DNA of 60,562 nucleotides, taken from IMG/VR virus record IMGVR_UViG_3300042938_001279, positions 1 to 60,562 of that record, one strand, 5' to 3'. Origin of the DNA: a virus. Shown here one piece after another: positions 21,382 to 31,368 of the stretch. Position 1 is the stretch's first letter; each line of letters starts with the position of its first letter. Under the pieces are notes generated by a model, which was given only the letters and a program-made list of their open reading frames with translations, was not told the DNA's origin and searched no databases. Both the position numbers and the translations under genes were made by a program.

Positions 21382-24300
21382 CTACTCGAAGTAACTCGTT
21401 GGCTGCGTGTTCCTTGCGCGTCTTCGCCTCGTCGGGACAATGCCGTGCTGGAGGTCCCTTTCTGCTTTCAGCTCCCGTGAAAGCTGACGGTCCAGAGACA
21501 TGAGGTCCACCAGCTCAGGGTCTGCAAATGGGATCGCTTCTTGCGGAATGAAGGGTTGCGTGAAGGAGCGGACGAGGGGGTCGTCTTCGAGGAGCTCGGC
21601 AATTTTCTTGCGAGCATCTCTCCTTCTCGTTTGGTCATCCACGTTCTGGAACTTCACGCCGCTGAACATGTTGACGCCGGTCTGGAATGCACGGTCCCGA
21701 ATGTCCGGGACCTTCTCTTCATCGATCATGCGGTTCATGATCTGAAGCACGCGGGGGGCGAAAGGGCTGGCATCGAGGATCGGCTTGGCGGCTCGAATGG
21801 CCTGACCATAGGCGCTGTCCGGGTGGATGCCGAGAAGCTCCTCAGCGATCTGCCCGGCTGCCGTGTCCATGTCCTTGATCGGGCGCTTGGTGAAGGTGTC
21901 GATGCCGGTGCCCATCTCCCACGTTGCCTTGATGAGAGGGTTGGCGTTCTTGCCAATGATGTCTTCTGCGCTCTTGAACAAAGAGCCTGAAGCATCGAGC
22001 GATCCATTGGCGTCGAAGACAGGCTGGAACATATTGATTTGATCTATGCCCGGGATGTCCACGTCCGTGATCCAGGGCTGGACACCCTCTTTGGCGCCAC
22101 CGAACGGAGTGCCAAAGCCGGAGCTCGGCATGCCGTAGCTGTTCCTGATCGACTCCGGGACGTAGCCCTCGTCATCCTTCCCGTTCTCCATGATGTCGCG
22201 GGGAGCACGCATCGTCAGTTGCGCGTACCGACCAGACGGATTCGCACCGATCATCTCGGCTGCGTTCATCGACATCCGCGACGTGTAGGCGTAGAAGGGG
22301 GCAAGCCTTCTCAGGTAGTCTCGCTCGAACGTGGTGAGCGACGAGTAGTCGATGTGCAGCTTCTTCGCCTTGGCGGCAGCCACTCTCGGGTTGAACCCCT
22401 GGAGAAGCATGCCGTTGTACCCGGCGAGACGGTTGATCTTGTCGGTGATGTCGCCTTGCCGTGCCCCGTACCGGGTGATGGCATTGGTGTTGTTGCGCTC
22501 GTCCACCAGCCCCTTGAAGAAGTTCCCTGGCTTCCATCCCTCGGGATCGAAGAGCTCCGAGTAGGCAGCGTTCTTCGTGGGGAGCGGCCCCTTGCCGCCA
22601 GCGAGTGCTCCCATGGCGTCGTATGCCTGGTAGGCCAGCGTGGTGTCGGGGCTCGACCCCGGCAGGAACTGGTCGATCGTGTGCGTGCCCTTGGCGATGT
22701 CCTGCGTGGCGCCAGCCATGTCCATGCTGCGGCCCCTGCCCATCATGTCATAGGCAGCGAGGTCTTCCTGGTACCGGCGAATGCGGTCGGCTGGCGGGAC
22801 GTTCTGGTACATGGGGACGCGGCCAAGGAAGTCGTCCAGCTCATCAAGCCTGCCCTGCATCAGTGACTTTGTCGCACCGTATCCGCGCATCACATCACCG
22901 GGGCTACCCAGCTCAACGATGTTCATGACCACGCCACCCAGCCAGTCCCTCGTGAACTTCGCAGGCCAGGCGAGTAAGGGCGCTTTCCACATGCGCGTGA
23001 TTGCGTCGGTCGCTTTCGTCAGCGCGTTGTGGAGCTCGGGCTTGGCGTAGTATTCCTTCATCCTGGTGATTCGTCGGATCGTGTCGTCGTCCACAGAGAC
23101 TGCGGACAAGTCCACCTGACCGTTGGCGTTGGCGAAGCGGCCGAGACGGTCCTCCATCTGCTGCTTGCCACCAGCGATTCGACTCATGCCCGGCGGCAGT
23201 GGGCCGATCGCCCCGCCCGACTCGTCCACTGAGTTGATGCCAAGGTTCCTGGTGAGCACGTTGGCCACTGAGTCATGGTTGCCGCCCTTGATGTAGGCCG
23301 GGCCGCCTTTCTTCGCTACCCCGTCCAGGATGTCGAAGGTGGCGTTGTTGACTCCCACTCCCTGGTAGTTGCCGACGATGTACCGAGAGAGGTCCTCCAA
23401 GGGCGAGGCACCGAAGAGGTCCACCTTGCCGATCGATGACGGGTCCATCTGGTGCATGATGTCGGCAAGCCTGCGGGCGTCCCCGAGTCCGTACATCGGG
23501 ACTGGATCGCCGTTCGGGAGCCTGCCGGTGGGGAACCTGCGGCCGACTTCGCTCTGAATCTCCTGAAGGATGTAGCCCGCCGCCTCGTCGTCTGTGTTTG
23601 CCGTGCGAGCGCGGCCCGCGATTCTTTTGTCTCTGCTTAGACGGTTAAGGAAGTCTGTTCCGCCAGGGGTATACATAGGACTGACACGACCAAGCTGGTC
23701 CCCAGTCATGGCGGAGTGGGCCTTGGCCCCAACCGGCTGTGGCGCCAGGCCGAGCTCTTCGATCCGGTCCAGGAAGTTCTCGTCGTTGGTGTGGCGGGGG
23801 AAGTAGTCGCCGCCGTAGTTGTCGGTGAACTCGTTGCTGGCGAGACCGGCCGTCCGCCGCATCTTGTTCATCGTTTCCTTGAGGCCGCCAGGTCGGTGCC
23901 AGTTCGTGATGAACTGGCCGATCTCCGGGTTGGCGGCAAGGATGGCTGCATCCCCCGGGTCTGCGTATCCCTCGATCGCGCGACGAAGAACTCGATTCAG
24001 AGCGGCCGGGTCCTTGGAGGCATTGATGACCTTGGCGAGAGGGGCGATGGTCTGGTTGACCAGGCGGCGCCCCTCTTCCCCCATCTGCCGCTTGGTGTCG
24101 TTGACCGCGAGGCCGATGATCTGGCCCTTCTCATCCATGGCCCCAGACAGGTCGTTGTTGACCATGGCGTTGGCCGCCCGCCCGGGAGCAGACCACCGCA
24201 GCGACTGGCCTGCGAGGTCCAATCCTGAGGCCAGGCGCTCGCCACCGGGGACGTTCATCCCGTAGAGGACCTGATCGGACAGGGGGAGCTTGAGGCCAAT

Positions 24301-25050
24301 GTCATACCGGAGGGGCTGATCCAGGATGCCGTCGAGGTTCTTTTGCGATCCGACGGTCCCCAGCAGCTCATCGTAAGCATCGGTGTTCGAGAAGGTCTTC
24401 GTCCCCCGGACGGCACCAGCCTGCGCGTCGGCCAGTTCTCGCAGGGTCTGACCGCGGGAAGCCATCCTCGGTCCTACCAACGGTCTTGCCAAAAGGTCTT
24501 GGTCGGTCAGCAGGTCTGCGGTCTTGCCGTTGAAGTTCTTGCTAAAGGACTCAAGAGCGTTCTTAGCATAGCTATCACCAACAGCATTAGCTGCAATCTT
24601 AGCTCGGCTTGCAGCAACCTGCGCTGTTCTCGGGAGCCCGGCCTTGAGTGCGGTGATGCCAGCCTTGCTCGCTCCGCCGCCGATCACGTTCAGCGGATCA
24701 ACAAGCACGCCCGCAGCAAACTCTGCGGCCGGTCGCCCCCAACCTCCGAGAGCATTCGCGTCCGGTTGCAGGTCCCACGATTCGAGCATTTGGCCCGGCG
24801 TGGTGCCGCTGCCAAGCTCTTGTCCAGACACCACATCCCGAAGCCACGAAGCAGGCGTGTCGATGAGGTCGAGCAGGGCACTGGCTCCCTGCATGGTTCG
24901 TCCCGCCACCATCCCGAGCAGGGACTCACGCTCCGCCTCGGTGAGCGGATCGCTTGCCATCCGCGGGTCCACCGGGAAGTACCCCCCGGACCCATACCCA
25001 ATCTGAGGAGCTCGCCTGCCAGCAGGTTGGTCGAAGTATCCAGCGGACAT
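21382..25050 (-). CDS. Very large internal virion-type protein, 1222 aa
   Basis: Starts MSAGYFDQPAGRRAPQIGYG. The bulk is helical with no enzyme motif. Near residues 945-970 is LHIDYSSLTTFERDYLRRLA followed by PFYAYTSRMSMNAAE, a segment typical of large phage polyvalent/internal virion proteins thought to be ejected with the DNA. The Arg-rich C-terminus (VPTRRRRARNTQ) would suit DNA or capsid-interior contact. It is the last gene of the late unit beginning at 31938. Confidence 0.65.
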   Translation of the reverse strand: MSAGYFDQPAGRRAPQIGYGSGGYFPVDPRMASDPLTEAERESLLGMVAGRTMQGASALLDLIDTPASWLRDVVSGQELGSGTTPGQMLESWDLQPDANALGGWGRPAAEFAAGVLVDPLNVIGGGASKAGITALKAGLPRTAQVAASRAKIAANAVGDSYAKNALESFSKNFNGKTADLLTDQDLLARPLVGPRMASRGQTLRELADAQAGAVRGTKTFSNTDAYDELLGTVGSQKNLDGILDQPLRYDIGLKLPLSDQVLYGMNVPGGERLASGLDLAGQSLRWSAPGRAANAMVNNDLSGAMDEKGQIIGLAVNDTKRQMGEEGRRLVNQTIAPLAKVINASKDPAALNRVLRRAIEGYADPGDAAILAANPEIGQFITNWHRPGGLKETMNKMRRTAGLASNEFTDNYGGDYFPRHTNDENFLDRIEELGLAPQPVGAKAHSAMTGDQLGRVSPMYTPGGTDFLNRLSRDKRIAGRARTANTDDEAAGYILQEIQSEVGRRFPTGRLPNGDPVPMYGLGDARRLADIMHQMDPSSIGKVDLFGASPLEDLSRYIVGNYQGVGVNNATFDILDGVAKKGGPAYIKGGNHDSVANVLTRNLGINSVDESGGAIGPLPPGMSRIAGGKQQMEDRLGRFANANGQVDLSAVSVDDDTIRRITRMKEYYAKPELHNALTKATDAITRMWKAPLLAWPAKFTRDWLGGVVMNIVELGSPGDVMRGYGATKSLMQGRLDELDDFLGRVPMYQNVPPADRIRRYQEDLAAYDMMGRGRSMDMAGATQDIAKGTHTIDQFLPGSSPDTTLAYQAYDAMGALAGGKGPLPTKNAAYSELFDPEGWKPGNFFKGLVDERNNTNAITRYGARQGDITDKINRLAGYNGMLLQGFNPRVAAAKAKKLHIDYSSLTTFERDYLRRLAPFYAYTSRMSMNAAEMIGANPSGRYAQLTMRAPRDIMENGKDDEGYVPESIRNSYGMPSSGFGTPFGGAKEGVQPWITDVDIPGIDQINMFQPVFDANGSLDASGSLFKSAEDIIGKNANPLIKATWEMGTGIDTFTKRPIKDMDTAAGQIAEELLGIHPDSAYGQAIRAAKPILDASPFAPRVLQIMNRMIDEEKVPDIRDRAFQTGVNMFSGVKFQNVDDQTRRRDARKKIAELLEDDPLVRSFTQPFIPQEAIPFADPELVDLMSLDRQLSRELKAERDLQHGIVPTRRRRARNTQPTSYFE

Positions 25051-25058
25051 GGCTTACC

Positions 25059-26492
25059 TCACGCTCCAGCATCGGGCATCTGTCTCGGGTCGTTCATGAA
25101 CGGCATGCCGTAGAACCAGTCGTCCACAACAAGCGGATTGTTCTGCTCTTCGATGTCCTGCCCTGTGGCAATCCTCCACAGCCTGCTTGCCTGCGGACTC
25201 CACGGAGTTACGCCAAGCATCTTCGACCACTTGGTGTATCCGGCCTTGCCCACGGTGAGCTTGTTCTTCGCCAAGTACGCATTGGTCCATTCACGGATGT
25301 GGTGATGGTCGTCCTCGGTCATGTCCGGCTTGTTGGTCAAGCCGCGAACCGTGTCCACTTCTCCAGTGACGATCGCGTCATTGACTGCTTCGGGCGGCGC
25401 TGCGCCACCGGGGTATCCATTCTTGACGAGAGTCTTCCTGGCTTCCATGCGTGCCGCCCCGGGTGGCAGCGAGTCCATCATGGACAAATCCTGCTGAGTC
25501 CTGAGCATTGGGTTCTGGGCAGCCATCCGGTCTCGCTCGTTCTTCCCCATGGCTTCCATGGAGCGGGCTTCGTCCTCGCCTCTCTGGGTATACGCGGCCA
25601 TGTTTCCAAGCCCAAGCTGCGGGTACATGGCGTGGTAGGAGAGCAGCACGCGAATGCGGTCTTCGGGCGTCTTGGCGTTGGCCAAGTCGTCGTGGAAGGT
25701 AACGGCAGCCCGGCTTGTTCCAAGGCGGCTGGCCATGTTGTCCTGCTTCGCCCGAGTTTCGATGGCATCCTGGATGTTCATCGCCCGGTCCGTTCGGAAC
25801 TGGTTCACCACGTTGTCGTTGACGAAACGCATGCGCTCGTTGTGGGACTTCCCGGCGTTGGCCGGATCGTCATAGGCGGCTTCGAGGTCGGCGCTGGTGA
25901 AGTCCGGCACGCCGTCGTTGTTGTTGTCGGCCCTGATCTCCTTCTTGAATCGCACGGCCAGAGAACGAAGAGCATCCGTCCTCTTTCGGCTTTCCTGCTG
26001 AGCGATCATGGGGGCGCCGGGCTTGTACCGCGAGCCGCCTCCGGGAATCTCCTCGATGGTGTACTTGCCGTCTTTTGTGAGGCGGTCGTGCCGCTGCCGG
26101 ACGGCGGCAACGTCCGCCTCAATCTGCGGCGAATTGCGCTCGTAAGCCTCTGGATCAATGCCAAAAGCACGGGCCTCATCATGCGTTGTCATCATGTCTG
26201 GCGAGGGCAGGACGGGAGCCCTTGGGACATAGCCTCCCGCCCCGTCGTTGACTCTCTGGTCCCAGGCGTTCATGCCGGTGCGGGGAAGTCGGGGGACCCC
26301 GGGGGTGAAAGGGGTGTAGTCCACAGCCTTGCGCTGATCGGGGGTGAGCTGTTCCAAGGGGACGCCTTCCGCCACCCCACGGCGCCCGGTCAGCACGCTC
26401 CCTGGCATTGGCCCCTGGGACTGCGGGAACTTCCTGGCGGCGCGAGCTCGCTCCTGGTTCTGGAGCATCTTGATTCGCTCTTGTTCGGTCAT
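25059..26492 (-). CDS. Internal virion-type protein, 477 aa
   Basis: MTEQERIKMLQNQERARAAR opens a highly charged, Gln/Arg-rich helical protein, with RHDRLTKDGKYTIEEIPGGG in the middle and a C-terminal WSKMLGVTPWSPQASRLWRI region. There is no known enzyme motif. It sits between two giant late proteins, so a structural or ejected role is likely. Confidence 0.6.
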   Translation of the reverse strand: MTEQERIKMLQNQERARAARKFPQSQGPMPGSVLTGRRGVAEGVPLEQLTPDQRKAVDYTPFTPGVPRLPRTGMNAWDQRVNDGAGGYVPRAPVLPSPDMMTTHDEARAFGIDPEAYERNSPQIEADVAAVRQRHDRLTKDGKYTIEEIPGGGSRYKPGAPMIAQQESRKRTDALRSLAVRFKKEIRADNNNDGVPDFTSADLEAAYDDPANAGKSHNERMRFVNDNVVNQFRTDRAMNIQDAIETRAKQDNMASRLGTSRAAVTFHDDLANAKTPEDRIRVLLSYHAMYPQLGLGNMAAYTQRGEDEARSMEAMGKNERDRMAAQNPMLRTQQDLSMMDSLPPGAARMEARKTLVKNGYPGGAAPPEAVNDAIVTGEVDTVRGLTNKPDMTEDDHHHIREWTNAYLAKNKLTVGKAGYTKWSKMLGVTPWSPQASRLWRIATGQDIEEQNNPLVVDDWFYGMPFMNDPRQMPDAGA

Positions 26493-26493
26493 G

Positions 26494-29400
26494 TCAGTAT
26501 GGCCTCGTCAGCGTGGATGGGGTCGCCTGATTGTATCTGGTCCTCAAGAAGCGGATGCGTTCCTCGGGGGTCAGTGCGTGGAACGGTTTGCGCGACTGCA
26601 TCTCTCTGGCAGCCATCGGGCTCATGCTGCCTGCTTCGCTTGCATCTTGATCACCTCCGCCCTTTCCTCCCGGTGCTGGAAAGAACGGATCGACGTTGGT
26701 GTTGCTGATTCCCTGACGAAGGGCATTGATGATCGCACCTCCGCCAACGGTTGCACCCACGACGGCTGCCGCCTTCCAGGGAAGCCTCCTCGCTGGCTTG
26801 CCAGGCTTGGCGTCCGCCTCGGGCTTCGGCTGGTCCACGGCAGTCGCTGCGTCGGCATCAGCAGTCACATCCAAATCGGGTGACGCGACAGTGTCTCCTT
26901 CAGGGGCCGATTCGGCATTCAGGTCTGGCGATGCCGCTTCGGCTTCTACAGGAACCTCGGCCTCACCCGGCTTGGGGTCTACATCGGCTTTGCTGTCTAC
27001 GCGAACGACGGCGTCATCGACTTCGTTTTCAGGAGCGCCGTACATCGCATCGACTTCGTCTTCAGGTTCGTCTTCAGGAGCGCCGTACATCGGGTCATCA
27101 AACTCGCTTGCCGTTTCCACTGGGGCCTTGGCCTCGGGGGCCGGAGAGGCGTCCGCCGGGTCAGCAGGCGCGGCCTCTTGCTCGGGCTGCGAAGCGACCT
27201 GATCAACCGGCTCCTGGCCAGCGGGCTCCTGCTTCTCCGACATGGACTCCAGGCCTGCGGTGTCATCCGCGGGGGCTGGGCCCACCTCCCTAGGCTCAGA
27301 GCCCTTCTTCGGAGCTGGCGTCTTCTTGTCGCCACGGGACGCTTCGAGCTTCTCGTTGATGTCGTCCAGCTTCCTCTGCATCGCCGGGTCGTCGGAGCCA
27401 TTGACCAGCGTGGCCATGTACTCCTGAAGTGCGGCCGATTCCTTGGCGGTCCGCTTCGACTTTGAGGCCACCTTGGACATGGCGATGTGCGGGTCCGGGC
27501 CGAGCTTCGGGGGCCGGGGCTTCGGGGTATCCTTTGCCGCCACCTTCTCCTGAAGCTCAGCCATGCGGTTCTTGCCAGCCGGGGCCGGGGCCGGAGAACC
27601 GGACTGCTTCTCGTATGCTTTGATCGCACCATCAAGACGCAGCAGTTCCTTGGAGGCTGCCTTGGCGGAAGCTGTGCCGGAGTTTGTGGCGATCTCCCTC
27701 CTCATCCGATTGGCTTCGGCCTTGGCTGCGGCGAGTGCTTCGGGAGAAACCTGGCCAGAGCCGAGGGTGGCGATGTGGCCCGATGCCGGTTGTGCTTTGG
27801 CGAACAGGCGGGACTTGGTGCTCCAGATGCGGGTGGGTGATGGCATCCACTCTCCGCTTGCCATCTTGTTGAAGTTGTTGGGGATGCCTTCGGGTGCAGC
27901 CGGGTTCTGTCCAAACTCCCGCAGGTACATCGCGCGGATGGCTTCGTACTTGTCGTCCAGCGTCCCGGGCTCGATACCCTTTTCCTCAAGGGTGGCGGAG
28001 TCCTGGGTGAACTGCTGGTTCGGGCTGTCCACGATCGGCCGGTCCACGCGGTTCTTGGAAGCGGCCACCTGCCTGGCGTCTTGCTTGGCGAGGTCGGCAG
28101 AGAGCTGCTCGTTGTTGGTCTTAGCCTTCTTTGTTGCAGGCTCGTTTCGGTTGAAGTTCACAGGGTCACCTGCCAGCGTCTCAGGAAGAGAGCCGTCGTC
28201 GATCGGGACTTCGTCTTCTCCAAAGCCTACTTCCTCAGCTTCGTCACCAGTCCCCTTCGTTGCCTTCCTGACTTGAGCATCTTCCATGAATTGCTCACGA
28301 CGACCGGGCGTGAAGAAGTGGTCGTCCATCAGCTCTTGGCCAGACATTCTTCGGATGTCCGACACCTCATCCATGAAGCCTGGGCTGGCTTGGCTGAACA
28401 TGCTTTCGAGCAGATTTCTGGACTGCTCCTGCGGCGTCCTCCCGTTGATGCCGGAGCCCTCCTCCATGGGCGAGTTGGCAGTGGCACCCTCAGCCTTCAT
28501 GCGTTCCCACAGTCGCTCCAGTGCGTTTCGCCGGAGGTTGTCGCTTTCGCTGTAGAGGAAGTCGTGAAGGTTCTTGTCGAACTGCTCCTGCGGCGTCCTG
28601 TCCTGAGCCAGCATCGCGGGGAGTTCGCGGTCAGACCGGGCCATGACCCTCGGCGGGATCGGTTCCCTGTCGGTCTTCCCTGCATCAAAGTCGGCCTTCT
28701 GCTGCTCGTACTTCCTAATCGCTTCGATCTGGCTGAAGGTCTTGGGGTCCACGAGATGGCGTGCATCTTCGTAGGGAACTTCATCCATGACGCGAACGGG
28801 CGTCGGTCGTGACGTGTCTGACAAGGCAGGAAGATCGGCGGGCGACTCCGGGAACGAAATGGAGTTCTCTCGGAGGATCGTCTGCATTTGGGGAATCGAC
28901 ATGCCCTGGGCTTGCTTGGTCAGGAACCTCCCCATGTCGCTGTTCGGGCTGACCGCATTCATCTTGCCGCCGGGCATGGTCTTCCCGGTCATGAGCTGCT
29001 GAGCGGTGAGCCTCTCCAGCTCCTGCCGGTATGCACGAGCGTCCTGAGGCAGCCGTTCCGGGATGTCCACGACGGTGGTGTTGAAATACTTGTCGAGCGG
29101 CTTGTTGACCTGCGAGCCGGGCTCGGAGTGAAAGGCAGGCTTGCCCTCTCGGTCTGTCTTGATGAGCTCGTCGTCCACGGCGCCAGCCGGGGCCGGGTAC
29201 CGCGGCGGAGGGATCACGACACCGGGGTCCTGGGGGGCCCACTCGTCTGCCCCCGTTCCTCCAAGCGTCCGCTCTCTGAAGCTCTCGCCTGACGGCTCTT
29301 CGTCTGAAACTCGGTAGGCTTCTTCTCCCCCGCGTCCAGGCATTCGCTCTGTCTTGGTCGTGCTGTCGCCGCTATTGACGCGCTCGACCTCCGCCATTCG

Positions 29401-30123
29401 CTCGGGGTTCCATTCGCCATCATGGAGAACCTTGACGAGGTCGTCGGCCATCGAGGACCAGCCAACAGCCACTCGGCCACCGGCGCCTGTTGGCGAAGTG
29501 CGCTCGTTCGGGAACTCGTTGGCGATTGCCCGGTAGACGTGATCCTTCCCCTCATCCGGGAGACGATCGAACTCGTCCTTGATGCGAACCGCGAACATCG
29601 GGTCTTCGTGAAACAGCGATTCCAGGAGAGCGTGAGCGCGGCCCCCGTCGCTGACGCCACGCTCCCTTGCGCGGATCGTCCGCTGCCCGGTCTTCGGGTC
29701 ATACTGCAACCCGGTCTTGGTGGACCTAGAAGTGCTCTTCTGGTGCAGGATGATGTCCATGAGCTGCTGAATGGCGGTCTTCTGAGCCCACCCCATGCCG
29801 CCGTCTTCGGTCGGAAGCTGCCGTAGTTGGCTGGTTCCGTGCCCGAGGTTGCCATCGACGCGAGTCTCGCCTGGGTCTGCAAGCCGGATGCGCGAGATGT
29901 TGTCGCCCGGCTTCTGGTAGCTGATCGGCGGGATGCCAAGCTCCGCCCGCATGGCGTTGATGTCCGCCTCGATCTCCGAGATGCGTGCGGGGTCCATGTC
30001 TGGAGAGAGAATGGGCGGTTCGACGGGCAGCCTGGGCGCGGCCTTTCCCCGGATGGGCCGGTCGCCCTTGCTCACTCGCTGGCCAGCATCAAGAGCCTTG
30101 GATACGTTCTTAGGAGTAGCCAT
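26494..30123 (-). CDS. Giant low-complexity internal protein, 1209 aa
   Basis: MATPKNVSKALDAGQRVSKG starts a protein rich in Glu, Asp, Pro and Ala. Its C-terminal third is dominated by acidic/proline repeats (PMYGAPEDEPEDEVDAMYGA). A single hydrophobic segment, WKAAAVVGATVGGGAIINAL, lies near residue 1110. The N-terminal half has long charged helices. Such architecture fits an elongated virion-interior or tail-tip protein that meets a membrane during ejection. Function is not established. Confidence 0.6.
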   Translation of the reverse strand: MATPKNVSKALDAGQRVSKGDRPIRGKAAPRLPVEPPILSPDMDPARISEIEADINAMRAELGIPPISYQKPGDNISRIRLADPGETRVDGNLGHGTSQLRQLPTEDGGMGWAQKTAIQQLMDIILHQKSTSRSTKTGLQYDPKTGQRTIRARERGVSDGGRAHALLESLFHEDPMFAVRIKDEFDRLPDEGKDHVYRAIANEFPNERTSPTGAGGRVAVGWSSMADDLVKVLHDGEWNPERMAEVERVNSGDSTTKTERMPGRGGEEAYRVSDEEPSGESFRERTLGGTGADEWAPQDPGVVIPPPRYPAPAGAVDDELIKTDREGKPAFHSEPGSQVNKPLDKYFNTTVVDIPERLPQDARAYRQELERLTAQQLMTGKTMPGGKMNAVSPNSDMGRFLTKQAQGMSIPQMQTILRENSISFPESPADLPALSDTSRPTPVRVMDEVPYEDARHLVDPKTFSQIEAIRKYEQQKADFDAGKTDREPIPPRVMARSDRELPAMLAQDRTPQEQFDKNLHDFLYSESDNLRRNALERLWERMKAEGATANSPMEEGSGINGRTPQEQSRNLLESMFSQASPGFMDEVSDIRRMSGQELMDDHFFTPGRREQFMEDAQVRKATKGTGDEAEEVGFGEDEVPIDDGSLPETLAGDPVNFNRNEPATKKAKTNNEQLSADLAKQDARQVAASKNRVDRPIVDSPNQQFTQDSATLEEKGIEPGTLDDKYEAIRAMYLREFGQNPAAPEGIPNNFNKMASGEWMPSPTRIWSTKSRLFAKAQPASGHIATLGSGQVSPEALAAAKAEANRMRREIATNSGTASAKAASKELLRLDGAIKAYEKQSGSPAPAPAGKNRMAELQEKVAAKDTPKPRPPKLGPDPHIAMSKVASKSKRTAKESAALQEYMATLVNGSDDPAMQRKLDDINEKLEASRGDKKTPAPKKGSEPREVGPAPADDTAGLESMSEKQEPAGQEPVDQVASQPEQEAAPADPADASPAPEAKAPVETASEFDDPMYGAPEDEPEDEVDAMYGAPENEVDDAVVRVDSKADVDPKPGEAEVPVEAEAASPDLNAESAPEGDTVASPDLDVTADADAATAVDQPKPEADAKPGKPARRLPWKAAAVVGATVGGGAIINALRQGISNTNVDPFFPAPGGKGGGDQDASEAGSMSPMAAREMQSRKPFHALTPEERIRFLRTRYNQATPSTLTRPY

Positions 30124-30434
30124 CAGGATTCCTTCTTGCCTTTGCTCTTGCTGTGCTTGGTGAACTCAAGCCCCCTCGGCATGTCGTCCTTCGTGACCTT
30201 TGGAGACTTGCCGCCGCCCTGCTCCGCGGCGAGGTCCACGAGATCGTCGTTTTCCTTCGACTCTTCTTCGGCTTCGTCGTCGTCGTCTTCGTCATCCGGC
30301 TTGTCTGACTCCTCGGCCTCTTTCTTTTTCCTGGCGCCGTGCGTCATGGCTGCTGAAGCCGCGTGGCGAAGAGCCAGCCGGAGCTGCCTGGGCGTCATCT
30401 CGTCTGGATCGAGTCCAATGAAGTGGTGTGACAT
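30123..30434 (-). CDS. Acidic Lys-rich hypothetical protein, 103 aa
   Basis: Starts MSHHFIGLDPDEMTPRQLRL. The middle has an extreme DDEDDDDEAEEESKENDD run, followed by a Lys-rich tail. ATG 30434 begins just after the previous gene's stop (30439); a longer frame from 30497 would overlap it. It is a member of the 31938-21382 late unit. Confidence 0.55.
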   Translation of the reverse strand: MSHHFIGLDPDEMTPRQLRLALRHAASAAMTHGARKKKEAEESDKPDDEDDDDEAEEESKENDDLVDLAAEQGGGKSPKVTKDDMPRGLEFTKHSKSKGKKES

Positions 30435-30438
30435 CGTG

Positions 30439-30960
30439 TCATTCCGTCCTGGAAAGGAGTGCGAGCCGGAGTTGCTGCCAGGCCTGTTGCTGGGCAAGGT
30501 TCATGTTCATGTTGCCGGACATCCGGGCCATCTGCTTCTGGAAGTTGGCCTGATTCATCCCAGTCTGGAGGCCGTAGTTGCTGTTGAGTCGGCCTTGGAC
30601 CCTCTGTTCGTATTCGCCTTGCTGATTGGCGTTGAACATCTGGTCTTCTGCCCTGATGCCAGCCGCTTGCTGAGCGCCATCGCCAACACCGCTGGCCTGC
30701 TGCTGAGCTGCCTGCATCTGCTGCTGAGCTCCGGCAGAGAACCCCTGCGGAGCGACCATCCCGGGACGGACGGCACCCTTCCGGTACCCGGCGGCAGTGG
30801 CGTTGTTGGCCGCTGCTTCCGTGACGGAGTCGGCAATCTTCCTGGGAGGTGCAAGTCCGGCGAGCGCAGATACCTGGTGCGGCTTCTGTGCTGCCTTGGG
30901 AGGCGTCATTCGCGGGTCGGATGAGATCACGAGAGCAGACCGAGCAATCCGGTCCTCCAT
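30439..30960 (-). CDS. Gln/Ala-rich structural-type protein, 173 aa
   Basis: MEDRIARSALVISSDPRMTP begins a Gln-rich helical protein with QQQMQAAQQQASGVGDGAQQ and MNQANFQKQMARMSGNMNMN. Composition resembles that of the two genes on its upstream side (30927 and 31369). These are probably related small internal or ejection proteins. It overlaps the previous gene by 34 bases. Confidence 0.55.
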   Translation of the reverse strand: MEDRIARSALVISSDPRMTPPKAAQKPHQVSALAGLAPPRKIADSVTEAAANNATAAGYRKGAVRPGMVAPQGFSAGAQQQMQAAQQQASGVGDGAQQAAGIRAEDQMFNANQQGEYEQRVQGRLNSNYGLQTGMNQANFQKQMARMSGNMNMNLAQQQAWQQLRLALLSRTE

Positions 30961-31364
30961 TGGTTTTGCATCTCCATCCTCTGACGCGCGACCTCTTGGG
31001 CCATCCCCATCTGACTCACCTGCTGGCTCACCGCTTGCTGGTATCGCTGCATCCGCTGGGCTCGCCCTTGCTGCGTGAGCTGCTCTTTCTGGGACTGAAG
31101 CTGGCCTTGAAGCTGTGCGTTCTGGGTTGCGGCGCCGCGAGCCACGTTCGCCTTGCCCTGCATCATCTGGCCCTTGGCGAAGTCCTGGACGGCTTGGTTG
31201 CCGGTCGCAGTCCCGGTGTTCGGCTTGACCTGGGCGTCGTGCTGGTACCCCTGAAGAACGGCGCCCGTGTTGATGCCCTGACCATTGGCATTCATTTGCG
31301 CCTGGTAGCCCTGCGGAGAAGGCATTCGCGGGCTGGGCATCTTGGGAGGCTTTTGGTTGATCAT
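30927..31364 (-). CDS. Gln-rich structural-type protein, 145 aa
   Basis: From ATG 31364: MINQKPPKMPSPRMPSPQGY then a long Gln/Ala/Met helix (AQLQGQLQSQKEQLTQQGRA, QRYQQAVSQQVSQMGMAQEV). It reads as an extended amphipathic rod. Likely a small internal virion protein by context; no family recognised. Confidence 0.55.
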   Translation of the reverse strand: MINQKPPKMPSPRMPSPQGYQAQMNANGQGINTGAVLQGYQHDAQVKPNTGTATGNQAVQDFAKGQMMQGKANVARGAATQNAQLQGQLQSQKEQLTQQGRAQRMQRYQQAVSQQVSQMGMAQEVARQRMEMQNQWRTGLLGLLS

Positions 31365-31368
31365 CGGT

